Shown: positions 51,447 through 64,000 of the stretch, in pieces
Layout of the letters: each line of letters starts with the position of its first letter
How positions within the stretch are numbered: position 1 is the first letter of the stretch
DNA from: Ptychodera flava
Taxonomy: Eukaryota > Hemichordata > Enteropneusta > Ptychoderidae
Length of the DNA stretch: 64,000 nt
Assembly (NCBI RefSeq): GCF_041260155.1
Contig: NC_091945.1
Span: 31,192,296-31,256,295 of the forward strand
Reading direction: 5' to 3'
The notes under the pieces: model-generated
What the model was told of the DNA's origin: nothing
Databases searched by the model: none
What the model saw: the letters and a program-made list of their open reading frames with translations, nothing else
Program-made: the position numbers and the translations under genes

Positions 51447-54400
51447 ATGGAAAATGAATCCATTGCGTCTGACGCTGACAGAAGCCGGGAAGTCAACTTG
51501 GGTCACCAGTCCGATGAGAAGTCACCTCTCCTTGGAAACGACCAGTATTCCGTGAATTACGATACTACTGAATCATATCAGTCAAAAGATAGACAGAAAG
51601 GTGTTTACAAACGACGATGGTACATTTTGGTCGTATTTTCTTTCACCGCCTTCATGCAGTCAATGACATGGAACACCTGGGGACCTATAGCTGACACGGT
51701 GGAGTCAGTCCTCCCGGGCTGGTCGAACTCAGACATTGGTTTGTTGACGAACTGGGGACCGATAGCATATGTAATTTCGGCTTTACCATTTTCTTGGCTG
51801 ATGGATGTCAAAGGTACGTTAATTATGAGGCAGTCAATGTCACCCCCACCTCCACCTCGGGGCATAGTTAATAAGGGGATTTGGAAATTGGTCATGAAAT
51901 TTGTCAAATGCCCCGCCCCCTGGGGCAAGACAATATAGAAAATCCCCACCTTAAACAAGTAAATCCTCCACATTTCCCCCAGCCCAATGGGTGGAGCATT
52001 CATAAATTCTGTGCTTGTCCGTGAAAGTGACCAGGGGGATCAATATGTGGCAATTTCCCCACCCCTTGTCAGACTCATAAGTTTCATGGTAAACCCAGTC
52101 TAATCCCCCACATTTGTCACGTATCACCGAGATGGAGTCCCTAGGGGATTACATTGACTGCTGCATATATGTATATTTTGTGTGATATCATTGATGTATG
52201 CATTTTGCTAATAATCCATATAATCTTTTATGTTTTGATAGCATGTGACAAAGATGTTGATTCCAATGTAATAATATGACATTAAACTGGTCCAATAATC
52301 ATTTCCATTTAAGGTAATATATTACCAGGTCCATGGGACAATTGTGATTTACAAATTTAAGTAGGACCATCCTGAACCACTGATAATTAGTGGTGGTACC
52401 AGGTGTCCGGAACGGGTAAGCGTACCCTGCTAGCATGCTACACCCGTCAGGATTGGTCCCAAAATTGTCTCAATATTGTATGAAAAGATACAGGATATGA
52501 ATCACTGTAATAAGTCAAAGCCGGGAATGCTGTCGTTAATCATTTGTGTGACCGAGGTGTCATATTTGGCCACAATGTTTTATTTGCATTTGTGTAATTT
52601 GCTTGTTGTTTGTAATCTTTTGATGGGATCATTGCTATATATAGCAAGGCAGTTGTTATTTACTAAGGCTGTGTTCACAAATAATGGTTTTGGGGCCTTG
52701 AGGAATTGTAATTGAAATCTAATTTTTTTAGAGCCCCCCTCAGCACCTCAAAAATTTTCAAGTCCCTCTCTTAATGATCAAAATTTTTCAAGTGTAGCCG
52801 CACATACACAAAGAAAAAGTAAACATGTAGTAGGCAGCTCTACTCGCAGATGTTCGACTACCTGTTATTAGCAGTTTGTAGAGCCGTATTCCTATAAGGC
52901 AAGTTCTTAAATTTATTATTTTTAAACGCATCAGTGGACTTTTTGGATATATCAGTCAAAGCAAACTTTAGTTAATCCAACTCTGGCTAGGTTGATGGCA
53001 CCAGCTGAAGAGCGCACAAAATGACAATCATGAGAGAGTATGAAAATTGTGAATTCCTGGCTATATTTTGCCAAATTGTGCAAAACTGAGCATAGTAACC
53101 TACCAAAAAATATTTTTTCAAAAGTACAAGACATGTATGACTTAGATGCTACTTATAAAAGTTTTACAGAATTGACAGTATACTGGAAGGTTTAAACTGT
53201 TCCATCAAATTGACGTTTTAATCTCTGAAATTTTTGGGGTAATGATGGCAAATTTGGTAAAATTAAATTAATTCCATTTAGCCACAGATTTTTTTTATTT
53301 AACCCTTTTCCTGCCGAGCGCCCCTGTCCGTTATCCTGCCAAGTCGGTCAAAACCGGCCCCCTTTTCCGTGTCTACAGAAGATAGGCTCTCCTGCACGCT
53401 TTCCTGCCAGGCATTTGGCGGGAAAATACCGCATTTTCGGGGTACGATTACCGACCATATACGTGTTAGACTTCAAAAATTTTTGCATGCCCGTATAGAG
53501 GGGCAACCGCTGATGAGGTTGTGTCCAGAAAATGACGAGGTCACGGGCGTTGTTTGCCCCGGGGGACGTGCACTTTTATGCCCTTTTCTAGCTTACTTTC
53601 GCGGAAGTAAAGCTCGTTCGCCGGCACGCATGGCCACACCGGGGAAACGTCACCTCTCTCGTGGGTTAGTAGAAGACCCAGGGGTTAGTTCTATGGGTGC
53701 GGCAGCACCCTCAAACCTGTCCTGTTTCCCCTGGGTTGTGTCACTTGGCCACGTACTTTGAACGACTTGGAAGAGTCGCACAGTGCAGTCTGCTTTGACG
53801 TAGTGTCAACGACATAGTTCCGCCATTGAAGGAAGGCGTGTACGTAGTTTGGCCAGTTCAGTGAACACTTAGCTCGTTAGTGTTACCGTTTCCTAACAGG
53901 TTAGTTGTGCAGTTGTTACTAAGGTGCAGTTTTGTACCACCTTAGCTCTGGACAGTGCAACTGCTCTATGCACTAACCCCAACGACAGATGGTTGGTACA
54001 ACGTCTACGTCGCACGAGCACAGCCTCCGTTGGGCTGTGCCCCTCCCACGTGATACAACGCACGTTCATCCATTACTATAGCGTCCTTACGGATCTGCCA
54101 AAAACGAAAGTGGGGGTAAAAACAAAACAAACGAAAATATGCGATCATAGATAGTATTTTATTCGGGAATAATTTACATTATGCCGAACAATAAATCTCG
54201 GAGTCTGTCTTGACGTCCGAGTGCATGGTCCGTGTTTCAAAATTACAATCGGGGTGGCAGATCCGTGTTTCAAAAATTATAATAGGGGGAATTGTACAAA
54301 ATAATCCGTCTAAACAAAACAAACGAAAATATGCGATCCATAGATAGTATTTTATTCGGGAATAATTTACATTATGCCGAATAATAAATCTCAGAGTCTG

Positions 54401-57400
54401 TCTCGACGTCCGAGTGCATGGTCCGTGTTACAAAGATTACAATCGGGGGATTGTACAAAATAATCCGTGTTTCAATTTACAATCAGCGGGATCGTAAAGC
54501 ACAAACAAACGGCACAACCGTGCTCAAAATGTGATCATGGTCCGTGTTAAGAATACAGTCAAGCCACTGTTGGGCGAAGCTGTCCCCTGTCCGTTATTTA
54601 CGTCGGGTTCTCTTGCTGATGGGTGTCGTCGGGGCTGTGTGAGTAGAGGTCTGCACGCCAATGCTCCTCTTACCTCGTAGCATCATGCGATGATGAAAAG
54701 CCGCAAAACACTCGCCCTCGTGAAGATGAACCCCGCACAGACTACATCCTTTGGACGTCTCAGACAGTCGTCCGCTCGCAGTGGTCTTACCCTCTCTGCT
54801 GCATACTTTACAGCATTTCTGCCGCCCCTCCAAACGGCTGACAACGTGCATCGGCTGATTTTGTGGATTGATGTACGAGGCAAGAGAAACGGTGGCCTCG
54901 ACCTCTCTCACACTGGGCTGCGATCGCCCACAATAACCGCCAATGAGTTGTTTCCCGACACGCAGATGAAACATCTTATGGGTCAGCTTACTATCAGGGT
55001 GTACATGCTTGAAGCATATATATGCATTTACCAGGGCAACATCAATCAGGTAACATGCCAGATATGTCCACCATCTGTGGTTCTTGCGCCCAGTGTGAAA
55101 GTACTTGCGCTTCTGGTTGGCTCGGTCGACGCCTCCCATGTACCGGCGATAATTATACAGCGACAGAGGCACTTGTCGCCGCTCGTCTCCCTCCCCCACT
55201 GGCACGCACTCCAAGGGTGGATAGACCGTATTCAAGATCAGCACCTGAGCGTTACTATCCTGATAAGCAGTGATGTTAAGACGAGAGTCCGTTCTGGTCG
55301 TGGCTTTCATATCCCCAACAGACAGAGGAAGGCGTTTCCCGGCGGAATTAATTGAGGGGGCATGGTGCGACGATTACGGCGGTTAAAACTCCCGACCATG
55401 TAGATCCCGGTCTCCATCAGCTCTCTAGCAGTAACGACCGTGCTAAACAGGCTATCACAGAATAGGCTGTGATTATATCCACAGAATGGCTGGACCAGCT
55501 CCATCGTAATTCTTTTCACCACACCTCGCTCCTGCCGTCTCCCATCAGTCCGATCCCGAAATTTCACACCTAGGTACGGTGCAAAGTTAGCGATGTATGC
55601 AGTGGTGGAGTCGCACAGCTGCCATATCTTGAAACCGTCTCGATCAGGCTTATGCGGTAATCTCTGCTTAAATTTAGAACGGCCCTTAAATCGCACCATG
55701 CCCTCGTCGATGGAGATCTCTCTACCCATCTTATAATTATTTACGCACCGGTCAACTATGGGCTCCATCCATGGATTGATCTTATACAGGGGATCCTCCT
55801 GACACCGACGTCGGCGGCTTGCCTCATCAGGATCACGACGTGGATCGTTCTCTGGGTCTGCCAGATGAAAGTATCGCATAAGCTGCTGAAAGCGACTGCG
55901 GGTAATCACAGTAGAAATACCCTGGTTTCTCAGAAAGGGATCGCTAGACCAATAATCCTCCACTGATGATTTACGGTCGATACCCATACAGACTAAGACG
56001 CCAATGAACGCCTGCACCTCTCGGTAGTCAGCGTTACGCCAGTATTTATCTATTTTCCTAGCGATATATCGCTGGTGGAATTTGGCGTATTTATTAGTCT
56101 CGTCCTTGGCCAATCTGATCAGTGTAGCTGGAATAAACTTAAAAAAGTAATCGAGCTCACGGGAGTGGCTGGGCAAGGTGAAAGTCGGTCCTCTCTCATG
56201 GTCAAAATCGGTCTCCTCAAATATATTAGCATCGGTAGTCTCCGACATAGGCCAGACAGGAGGGGTGTCGTCCTCCGCCAACACAGCAGCAACTCATCAT
56301 CGTCGTCAGAGCTTGCCTCACCTACATACTGCCTGTCATAAAAGTCATCGTCCTCTGCCGCATCCTCGTCAACCTCCGAGTCGGACTCAGCGGTGATATC
56401 ACGTCGTCTGGGCGTCTGGGCCTGAACTCGCCCGTAGCGGCATCAAGGATCATATCTGGCTCAAAATCAGGTGGGCTATCCTGATAACGAACCCTCCGCA
56501 CTATCTTTTTCGGCGGGGACATCGCAGCACACGAAACTATGGCAGGAGCGGGCTGGGCAGCCTCTGCTGATGACGAGGACTCAAGCTCTTTCGCACTGGG
56601 CACAGGAACCTCTCCTGACGCAGGATGAGGGCTCATGGTGCACGCAACAGGTGGTGTCTCTCCCGGAGCAGCCGGGGGAGAACCAATGGCATCAGGCATC
56701 TCGTTACTCACTGTCTCACTAGCAGCAGCAGACGTAGTCTGTGCAGGTGAAGTATCTCCCACAAGAGCAGATGTAGTCTCTGCAGGTGAAGTAGTCTCTC
56801 CCGGAGCAGCCGGGTGAGAACCACTGGCAACCGGTGACCCGTCATCATCCTCATCGGCAGAACGTTCGGTCTTACGTTTACGCTTACCACTGGGTTTTTC
56901 AGCCGGAGATGGCTTCGCCTTACGGGAGCGTTTCTTGCCCGACTTCTTGGAACGTTTACTAGGGACATCACAACGATCGCTACCACTACCGCCCGGAGAC
57001 TCTGCATCTTTGAGCTTCAGTCGTCTGCTCGCCTTCAGAAAACTTTTGCGGTCCGTCAAGCTCATGTCTGGAACAGTGTCGACAGACTAGCAGGTCCCTC
57101 CCTTTTAAAGCCACAGGGAAACAAAGCCCTGGACATGATTGGATGCAGGGGTGTTAATATATGCATCCACCTGTTATTATAATGGACCTACGGCAATCAG
57201 TCCACCAACCGCGCTGACATTCCTACCCGTCATGTTAATTGCCTGTCCGCACCATTTGATATGCTAATAATACTCATTTGCGATGCAAATCCCTCGAGCA
57301 CTTAGCATAACATAGTCAATGTCATTAGCATCTCAACTTGACATTCCGTCCAGCTGGGTACGTGGCATGCGCACCTGCCACCCAAGGACGTTGGCCCAAG

Positions 57401-60400
57401 CCCATGTTTAGTATGGGTGGGAAACCCGTCTCTTTAACCTCATGTCCCTTCTAAGTACGCCTGCGCAGGGCGTATTGTCATCCAAGTCGGTGACAAGCCA
57501 ACCCGACAGATCGCCCATTAAGCAGTAATGGACTGGCCGTCTCGTTCTTGTACGGCAACGAACAGTGCTTCAGCGGCTTGTTAGGTCATAACCGTCGCCT
57601 GCCGAGCGGCTTACCCAACTAAGGCGGTCAAAGATGAAGGATGCCAAAATTGTCAACAGCTGTCTCGGCCTCGTCCGTTGGGCAAACATGGCTCCTTCAA
57701 ATAACGTGGCCAGCACGTCTACGTCATCAGCGGTGATGACGACCCGTCATTGACGCCCGAGTGCGTAAAACTCGGAATATACCGACAGGTACCTCTACCT
57801 GAGTCGGTCATACTACGGTATAAACCAAACACAGGTCTGCCAACTCCCGTTAGACTCGGCCATTAGCCGAACTTCACAGGGACAACATAGGCGTAACAAG
57901 TCGGTGAACACGGTTCACGCACCTAACCACAGCCGCCAAGTCGGTGAACAATGGTATCAAATTTGAGGCCATGTTCGTGAATGGCAAGGCTGAGGCGATG
58001 TGTTTCGTTGCACGGCTTGAACGTCTAGAGCCAAGTGCAGCCGACAACGTCCGACATCTGAGTGGGTAGTCTTTTCGAGAAGGTAACAAGTCGGTTAAAA
58101 GCGGTGGTTACCCTTCACAAATGTCGCTCAAGTCCGTTCGGATCAGTTCCATGTCAGGGACTAATCAAGCCGAGTCCGTCAAATCCGTCCGCACTTCCCG
58201 TCAATCAGGACCAAGTCCGTGATTTCGTCTCGCACCATTGGCAAAAAATTGCACCGCCAGCTGAGGCGGTCTTAGGCGGTTGCCTTACAGATTAGCGTTG
58301 CCGAGACGGTCAATTTCGGCCGCAATCTATGTAGTGCCTCAGAGCCAAGTTAACCCAAACTCCGCTAGAATACGTCAACGTGCTAACCTGCCAAGTACGC
58401 TACTCGTCCCCCCAAAAAAAACCAGTCCCCCACCGGGGTGGGGGACTGGCTGGGTAGCTTCCGCACCTTTCCCTGTCGTTGGACTCTCTGTGAACCCATT
58501 TCGAGAGCAAACGCCGTTCCTCGCCCAAAACCTGTCCTCGAACGACCCCTAGCGCGAGCAAGGGTTTGCTACACGTAGTTCCGTCGACTAGGCAGGAAAG
58601 GGGGTACCAAAAAGTAGCCCGATTTCCACCGCCTTGGCAGGATAACGGCCGTGGCTGCTCAGATTCTAGCTACACCGAATTTCAAGCGGATTTTCACCGA
58701 CTTGGCAGGAAAAGGGTTAAATTAGAGTCTTTGCAGTTCAAAGTTTTATTTTTATGTTATTTTACAATGAGAATGGGAAAATTTTGAAAATCAAGTATGG
58801 TTACCTCCATCGCCAGATTTCATAGCTATATTCAGAGCTATCTCTATCACTGCCGTTATGCAGTGACAGTGACACTGCCTATAGACAGTATTTTTGACAA
58901 TACAACTGGGTTCTTGTTCTACCACAGCATGTTGAACTGTCCAGTATTCAGCAGCTTGCCAACACAGCATGTGTATGTGTACTGTGCATTTGTATCATTG
59001 ACTAATGACTTTCAGCCATGACAAATTCAATTATCACCCAATATTCATATGTACAGACTTTGTCGATAAACTGAACATTGTGTGTTTCAGCATGCTGTAG
59101 GAAGACAGCAAGAAACTGTGGTTGATATATTGCATAGACACATTGAAAAAATTATGAACAGTTGCAGCTTCTGCCCCGTTATTTGTTTTTTTACGAAAAT
59201 TCATACCTTTTTAAGATTTTTTCGAAATAAAAGTCATGAAATGCGACAAAATGGCTCTAGCTCATGTTTAATTATTACTAACATTAGAACAATTCGATGA
59301 CATTAAAATTTTACCCAATTTTCATTGAATTACCCATAAAAGTTTGGAATCGTAAAAAGTAAAAGGGAACAAAAAAATTTCAGGTACCCCACAGGCAGAG
59401 CAAAATTTCAAGTCCCCCCTCTACCTCCCCCAAAATTTTCGAATCCTTTGAATTCCTCCAGCCCCCTTCATCTTTTTTTGTGAACACAGCCTAATTACTT
59501 TATTGAAAGAACTGAAGGTGCAGCAAGAAGAATTGTTGAAATGCAAGCATGTGTAAACTTCATTTTGTCAACAAAACCTACCTTTATCTCAAGAGGAGCA
59601 AATACAAGTATTATGGATGAGGAAAGGCAAAGTTTAATAAAGATTATCTAAAACCTTGGGTATTTTTTGTACATGCTGATAGAAACTTAATTAACAGCTA
59701 ACATAATTAGACAAGATGTAACTTGTGCCCAACTGCTCTGAATGTGTTTTTTTTTGTCAGGAATGAGAGTTTCCGTACTGATAACACAGAGTCTATTAAT
59801 GGTTGGAATGGCCCTACGGTGTATACCTGTACCAATTGGCTACTTAAAATGGTAAGTGTAACCTTAGAGATGTTTCAAAGACTACTAGTGGAAATGATTC
59901 TGAATTTATATTGCAACTTGAATCATCTTTGTCTCTCTACCTACTGGTATAGAGGAACACTGATTTTAGAGAGGCCTGATGACTGTATTCGCATGCCAAC
60001 CGGAAAAAGATCTGCTTGCTGTATGCATTGTTTGACTGTAACCGTATTATTTCAATTTTCATTCTGTAGGACGATGAATCTTGGTCAGATGTTTATTGGT
60101 TTAGCAGGTCCAGTCCTTATGGCTGGTCCACCTCTCATCTCTGTTACATGGTTCCCGCCTCATGAAAGAACCACAGCGACTGCCTTCTCCACAGTCTGTG
60201 CCTACTTTGGAGTGGCAGCTTCCTTTTTGCTGGGTCCTCTCATTGTGGAAGACTTACCTGATAATAGCACTGGGTAAGTGAAGTGGTCCATTGTTCAAGC
60301 AGTTGTTCAGAACAGTGGACCCAGTATCGGGAAAGGGTCGTCAAAGATCATCAGTTGATTGAGTTACTCACAACAGATTTTAATCATAGAGTGAGGGTTA

Positions 60401-63223
60401 AGAGTCTAGGGTAGGGCTAGTAATCGTAGAGCGAACACTATAGATTAATTCATCAATACTCTCTTAATATCCTCTTCACATTTCTTCAATATAACGTGGA
60501 AGTGGGAAGACATCAGATACAACTTTGAAGCAGTGAAGGGACAGGACCATGTCCACCTGTAAAAAACTTTTTGATGGAGGGGCCTTGGAACCATTCTTTG
60601 GCTATATTTTACGACATCACTTCATATTGTGCCCACTGTTCTGAAATTGCAGATTTCCCTAGCCAGTTTCCATGAAAGATTCACACAGTTGGTATCTATG
60701 ATTTTACAGTTTCCTCATGCTATTATTTAGTTGTGAATTGGGGTTATATTGCTGCATGACAAAGTATGTCTTTATGGACCAGATACAGCTTGCGTAAACT
60801 TGTTTTGTATAATGGAAAGACCTAACCTTAGTCAGGTTTGTTCATATTGTGATTATATATATTTTGAAAGGGTGTAGGTGTAGAATTCCTGTAAAGTTAG
60901 AGGTGATCCAAATCATGTCTGAAAGACAGCTTGAAACAACATTGATAAAAAAATACATTGCTGACCAAAAATAGTTTTTCTATTTTCTTTGGTCAGCTCC
61001 ATTATTATTATGGTTTCTTATGTTTCATTTTCAGAGTGGTTACCGTGGGACCTATAAACAATGGAAGCTTAGGTCAGTAAAACAAATTACCTTTTGCCTA
61101 AACTATGCAATGTACAATGCAATGTAGTCCATAATATCTAACCTTCCCATCTGACATCTGACAGGAACATAAAAAGCATACAGCAATTGGTGATAAACGT
61201 CACCATGGATCCTGATAGGGATCTGTAAGTGAATGCTTTTATGAGAGATGTTTACTTTGCAGTCTTTGTTGAAACACTGGTCATGAATTGTTTCATACAA
61301 AACAATAAAATTCAGTGTATCCAGAAGTCTGAGAGAAAAAAATCTCTTATTTCTGAATGGTTTTCATTATTCTGTGATCCATACCACCCCCAATTCTGTA
61401 CTTTTTCCTGAAAGACAGTCAATGAGTTTATATATTATTCTCTGTGAATAGTATGCATCAATACATCATCATTTTAAATTAAACATTGAACTTTAACCCT
61501 TTCATCACCATGATTTGGCCCAAACTCATTGTTATCAGCGCTGATTATGGACCTGTTTACAGGGTATGGGGGTGAGCAGGTTAAATACACAACTCAGCAA
61601 CAACAGTGCACATTACACAAGGTAATGCCGTGTTGATAAGGCCAAAAAAAATAAATTGTGCTGTTCCGATAACATGGTTTTCAAAAATAGGGTAGGTAGG
61701 TCGGCAGGAATTTTTTTTTTCCAAAATATTTTTATTTTTAAATATGCATTTTTCAGGGGTTCAGGGCAGTCAAAGACTGGCCACAACATTTGCAGAAAAA
61801 TGTATCTTACATATAAAAGGAAAAAAAACATAAAAGACATCCTCGTTCTAGCAAAAATCAAATACCAGGGTTTTTTTTCTTTTTTTACTTCCTTGTTTTA
61901 CGTAGCTCTAAAAAGTTCAGGGTTGGCAGGTAAAAACTAGGGTAGGTCGGGTTATCAGAACAGCACAATTTCTTTTGTCCAGCCTAACCTGACTACAGAC
62001 TGAAAAATTCACCACTTAAGGGGGACAGTTCCTTCCTGTAAAGTGAAAGTGAATATTGGAGAGTCCTTGTAGAGTGCATATTGCAGTCTAACCTGAAGAC
62101 TGCAGAATGTGTTTCAACACAAAAAGCAGCACACTGATTTGGATCTCTCTGTATGAAGAGAGTACTAACTCTAGCTTTGGGTGCTCTGTGAAATAAATGA
62201 CACCAACCTAGCAAGGAGGAATTGTAATGCATACAGATGTGAATTCAGTATTCTTTAGACTGGCCCGCATGTTGCCTGACTTTTCTTGGCAGCAGTTACC
62301 AGCTGGCCAAGGGATTCACCTCATGATCTAAGTGTTAGCCTAGTGTGACAGTCTGCTGAAGTTCATTCCTTCAGTTTATTCTGTTTTGATATGTACCGGT
62401 ATATGCCCTCAGACTCGGAGCAAGTATTCTTCTGTCTTGCTTCATAAACTGTAGTCCAGTTACCAAACACACTGATACATTGCATCTCTTCTACTTTGTA
62501 CTGATAGTTTACTGTTCTGTGTGATGTCTTTGCAGGAGTCAGTGATGATATCTCTCAGACAGAAATTGATGAAATCTGGCATTTGATGTATATCGGTAAG
62601 TTTTGCTCAGACAATGAAACCTTATAGCAACATGTTGAAACATACACAAAACATTACCTTTAGTGTATCTACCCTTCAGTATTGCCAAATGGCAACTCAG
62701 AGGAAATTTTGTAAGTAAGATGTTATGCAATGTAACAAAAAGTTAAATGTCAATCTGCAGTCATATTTGCTGGTGTGGGATCTGATCTGCAACACAAAAT
62801 CTTTTGATGAAATGAAAGTGAAAATCAGATTTCCTCTAGAGGCTTTACCTGTACTTTCCTGTGTATATGTCTGACATCTCATGTAAAATACTGCGGATGG
62901 CAGAAATTACTGTCCAGTATATCATTGAAGTTAAGTAATATGCCATCAGCTGGCATGTATTGTGTTTACGCTAATTTCTTTTGACCTTGGTGACAGTTCA
63001 TATTGTAATCTGGTGATGAAGGTGAAGAAATTGAGGAAATATTATTTTTCTAATGATCGATATTTGTTTATGTTTGTTTACCATACCGCTCAGAATGTGG
63101 TATGGAAGGGCTGCTGTTTCTGATGACCATAATTTATTTTCCGAAGAAACCTCCTCTTCCACCCAGTATATCAGCAGGCACACAGAGAATAGACTTCAAG
63201 GCAGGCATTTTCAAGTTAGCTAA
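51447..63223 (+). CDS. SLC49A4: SLC49A4-like (DIRC2) transporter, copy 3, 5' part
   Basis: Exons 1-6: 51447-51813, 59761-59851, 60070-60273, 61035-61072, 62536-62595 and 63094-63223. Sizes and phases equal those of copy 1 (exon 1 is 367 instead of 361 bp, in frame). The joined frame is open; exons 7-11 lie beyond the window. N-terminus: MENESIASDADRSREVNLGH then DEKSPLLGND, the lysosomal dileucine signal. TM1 WNTWGPI, TM2 GMALRCIPVPIGYLKW and TM4 SVTWFPPHERTTATAFS are conserved; Q is replaced by H in PPQERTT. Exon 5 reads GVSDDISQTEIDEIWHLMY, so the lesion of copy 2 is absent. Intron 1 is 7.9 kb because of nested transposons. The start was chosen at ATG 51447 by match to copies 1 and 2. Confidence 0.92.
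54121..54448. repeat. Direct repeat of about 134 bp in the piggyBac 3' region
   Basis: 54121-54254 and 54313-54448 are about 93-95% alike (AACAAAACAAACGAAAATAT ... GTGCATGGTCCGTGTT ... ACAATCGGGG). A third, partial copy of the CCGTGTTTCAA...TTACAATC end follows at about 54466. Located between the transposase stop and the left TIR. Confidence 0.85.
54594..57065 (-). pseudogene. piggyBac transposase (PGBD4-like), frameshifted
   Basis: Three frames in order on the minus strand. The N-terminal part (57065-56322) is basic and Ser/Pro/Thr-rich. Next, a frame from 56284 to 55307 holds the transposase core with Asp193 in SIDEGMVRFKGRSKFKQRLP and Asp277 in HSLFCDSLFSTV. Then 55310-54594 has the third Asp in RRYMGGVDRANQKRKYF, WWTYLACYLIDVALVNAY, and a C-terminal cysteine-rich domain (CKVC...CSLCGVHLHEGEC...FHH). 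All three catalytic Asp are present. A one-base shift lies near 55331-55340, and one or two more between about 56290 and 56440, where an acidic stretch (TAESDSEVDEDAAEDDDFYD) sits in the third frame. As read it is not a single open gene. Sequencing error in homopolymers could explain some shifts. Confidence 0.9.
57480..58716. repeat. Array of subterminal AAGTCGGT motifs in the piggyBac 5' region
   Basis: AAGTCGGT(G/T)AA or close variants occur at about 57484, 57897, 57938 and 58088, with diverged forms (AAGTCCGT, GAGTCGGTCA, AGGCGGTCA, GACGGTCA) scattered to 58310 and the terminal version CCAAGTCGGTGAAAATCCG at 58710. The left end has CCAAGTCGGTCAAAACCGG at 53339. They may be transposase binding sites. 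Confidence 0.65.
58422..58449. repeat. 28-bp GC-rich hairpin in piggyBac
   Basis: CCAGTCCCCCACC and its exact complement separated by GG, preceded by an A run. Could act as a structural or terminator-like element in the element's 5' region. Confidence 0.75.
61497..61580. mobile_element. Small TTAA-flanked MITE (84 bp)
   Basis: TTAA (61493-61496) then CCCTTTCATCACC; right end, read inward, CCTGCTCACCCCC, then TTAA (61581-61584). TIR match is partial. CC ends and TTAA resemble piggyBac-type MITEs. Confidence 0.45.
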
Positions 63224-64000
63224 GTAAGTTTGTACCGGTATGTTTCATGTATGTTTGTTTGTGAGCTAGTGTTTGTGTTACTAATGGTAATTTAATTAGG
63301 GCAGAGTCCCTCGACCCACCGGTTTGTGGAGGGATTGTGTTCAGGGTTAGCAAATCCAAGGAGCCTTACTCACATACCGCAGCATGACACATGAATTACA
63401 ATCCCACTAATCTAACTGACTTGCATAAACTAAACTGGAAATGAATGGTGACTTAAGTGTGCAGGATAGATGAATATGACTGACAGGACCATAGGATAGG
63501 GTTAGGTTATGCTGGTTGTCAGCCCACCCTTACTGAATGGATTTGCTTGTAGAATGCATCACTGTATGCTGACAATGGAAGTAAGTTTCTTTTGCACTTC
63601 ATTTGCCGCTGCTTCATTAAAGGTAGGGGAATTGATCCCAGGGATCGAGTTTGTTCTAGTCTGTATGAAGATTATGAAGGTCCCATAGCCTTTTGTTTTC
63701 CATTGAAATTGTAATCTAGTAAGTAAATTTCTCAGCAAGACAATCTGACGCCGAACCATGTCTCTAAGTATCAAGATAAAGTGGCTAGTCAGTGATGTGT
63801 CCTGAATACCTTTAGTGTCAATATACCTCCAACAACAATTAAATCCCAGGATGTTTTCAAGGGAATACTAGTAAAAGCTGTACAAGATTTTCTATAAGTG
63901 CAAAACATTCATTAACGCCATGGCCATAATAGAAAATATATATGTATTATACATATATATTCCAGAAACTCAATTTCTTCTTCCATTTTAAATTACCTGT
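63224..64000. other. Intron 6 of SLC49A4 copy 3, cut by the window end
   Basis: Begins with a GTAAGT donor. No exon 7 is present before 64000. No repeat with defined ends seen. Confidence 0.6.

Larger units (their letters stand above)
53303..58716 (-). mobile_element. piggyBac transposon, full length (5.4 kb)
   Basis: Ends CCCTTTTCCTGCC at both sides, flanked by TTAA (53299-53302, 58717-58720). Subterminal inverted repeats CCGTTATCCTGCCAAG(T/G)CGG lie just inside each end (about 53329 and 58650). The transposase is on the minus strand (54594-57065). Base composition and CpG density are clearly higher than in the host intron, consistent with a fairly recent insertion. Confidence 0.93.
52667..59491. 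mobile_element. TIR element (GGCTGTGTTCACA ends) hosting the piggyBac
   Basis: Left end GGCTGTGTTCACAAATAATG and right end (read inward) GGCTGTGTTCACAAAAAAAG, followed on both sides by a similar G-rich block and GAGGAATT. Flanks are TAA (52664-52666, 59492-59494), fitting a PIF/Harbinger-type target. Without the nested 5.4-kb piggyBac it is about 1.4 kb. No transposase recognised. Confidence 0.65.

Noticed and set aside
50781..51506. Long minus-strand frame (241 residues)
   Set aside because: It crosses the 380-bp TIR element, its target duplication and the first exon of copy 3 antisense; no recognisable domain.
53369..53761. Plus-strand frame in the left part of piggyBac
   Set aside because: It lies in the non-coding 3' region of the element, opposite to the transposase, with no recognisable domain.
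54690..55355. 221-residue plus-strand frame
   Set aside because: Antisense shadow of the transposase C-terminal frame, which has clear catalytic and zinc-ligand motifs.

Overview
This is a stretch of animal nuclear genome: AT-rich, with short GT-AG-spliced exons spread over long introns and a dense load of DNA transposons, a solo LTR, a tRNA-derived SINE and microsatellites. The gene set and repeat style suggest a marine invertebrate, perhaps a deuterostome such as a hemichordate, but the species cannot be fixed from the sequence.

The backbone is a tandem array of three plus-strand paralogues of an MFS transporter that best matches SLC49A4 (DIRC2), a lysosomal membrane transporter. Copy 1 (8445-25055) can be assembled from 11 exons into an uninterrupted 502-residue protein. 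Copy 2 (29404-43079) keeps all 11 exons but is broken: a foldback element with stop codons sits in exon 1, exon 5 has a 2-base insertion and exon 9 a nonsense codon. It also carries a second version of exon 7 of identical length and phase. Copy 3 (from 51447) has intact exons 1-6 and runs off the right edge. All three encode an acidic dileucine signal (DEKSPLL) in the N-terminal tail, and all have a GTCACATGA E-box shortly upstream of the ATG.

The array grew by segmental duplication. An ankyrin-repeat gene (minus strand, 3749-4541) lies left of copy 1; a decayed copy of it (46094-46640, minus) lies left of copy 3, with matching flanks. Copy 2 has no ankyrin neighbour now.

The introns and spacers are full of terminal-inverted-repeat elements. 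Some have TTAA target sites, and neighbouring members share one TTAA (11279-14007 and 35786-36318) or are nested (18432-19971 inside 16152-20030). A 5.4-kb piggyBac element with a frameshifted transposase (53303-58716) lies inside another TIR element (52667-59491) in intron 1 of copy 3. A 2.4-kb TIR element (33335-35733) flanked by TAA carries its own spliced, cysteine-rich, unrecognised gene and is the best candidate here for an undescribed mobile system. Three foldback/MITE insertions have about 9-10-bp target duplications; one of them, in exon 1 of copy 2, lies so that GT-AG splicing would remove it exactly, like an introner.
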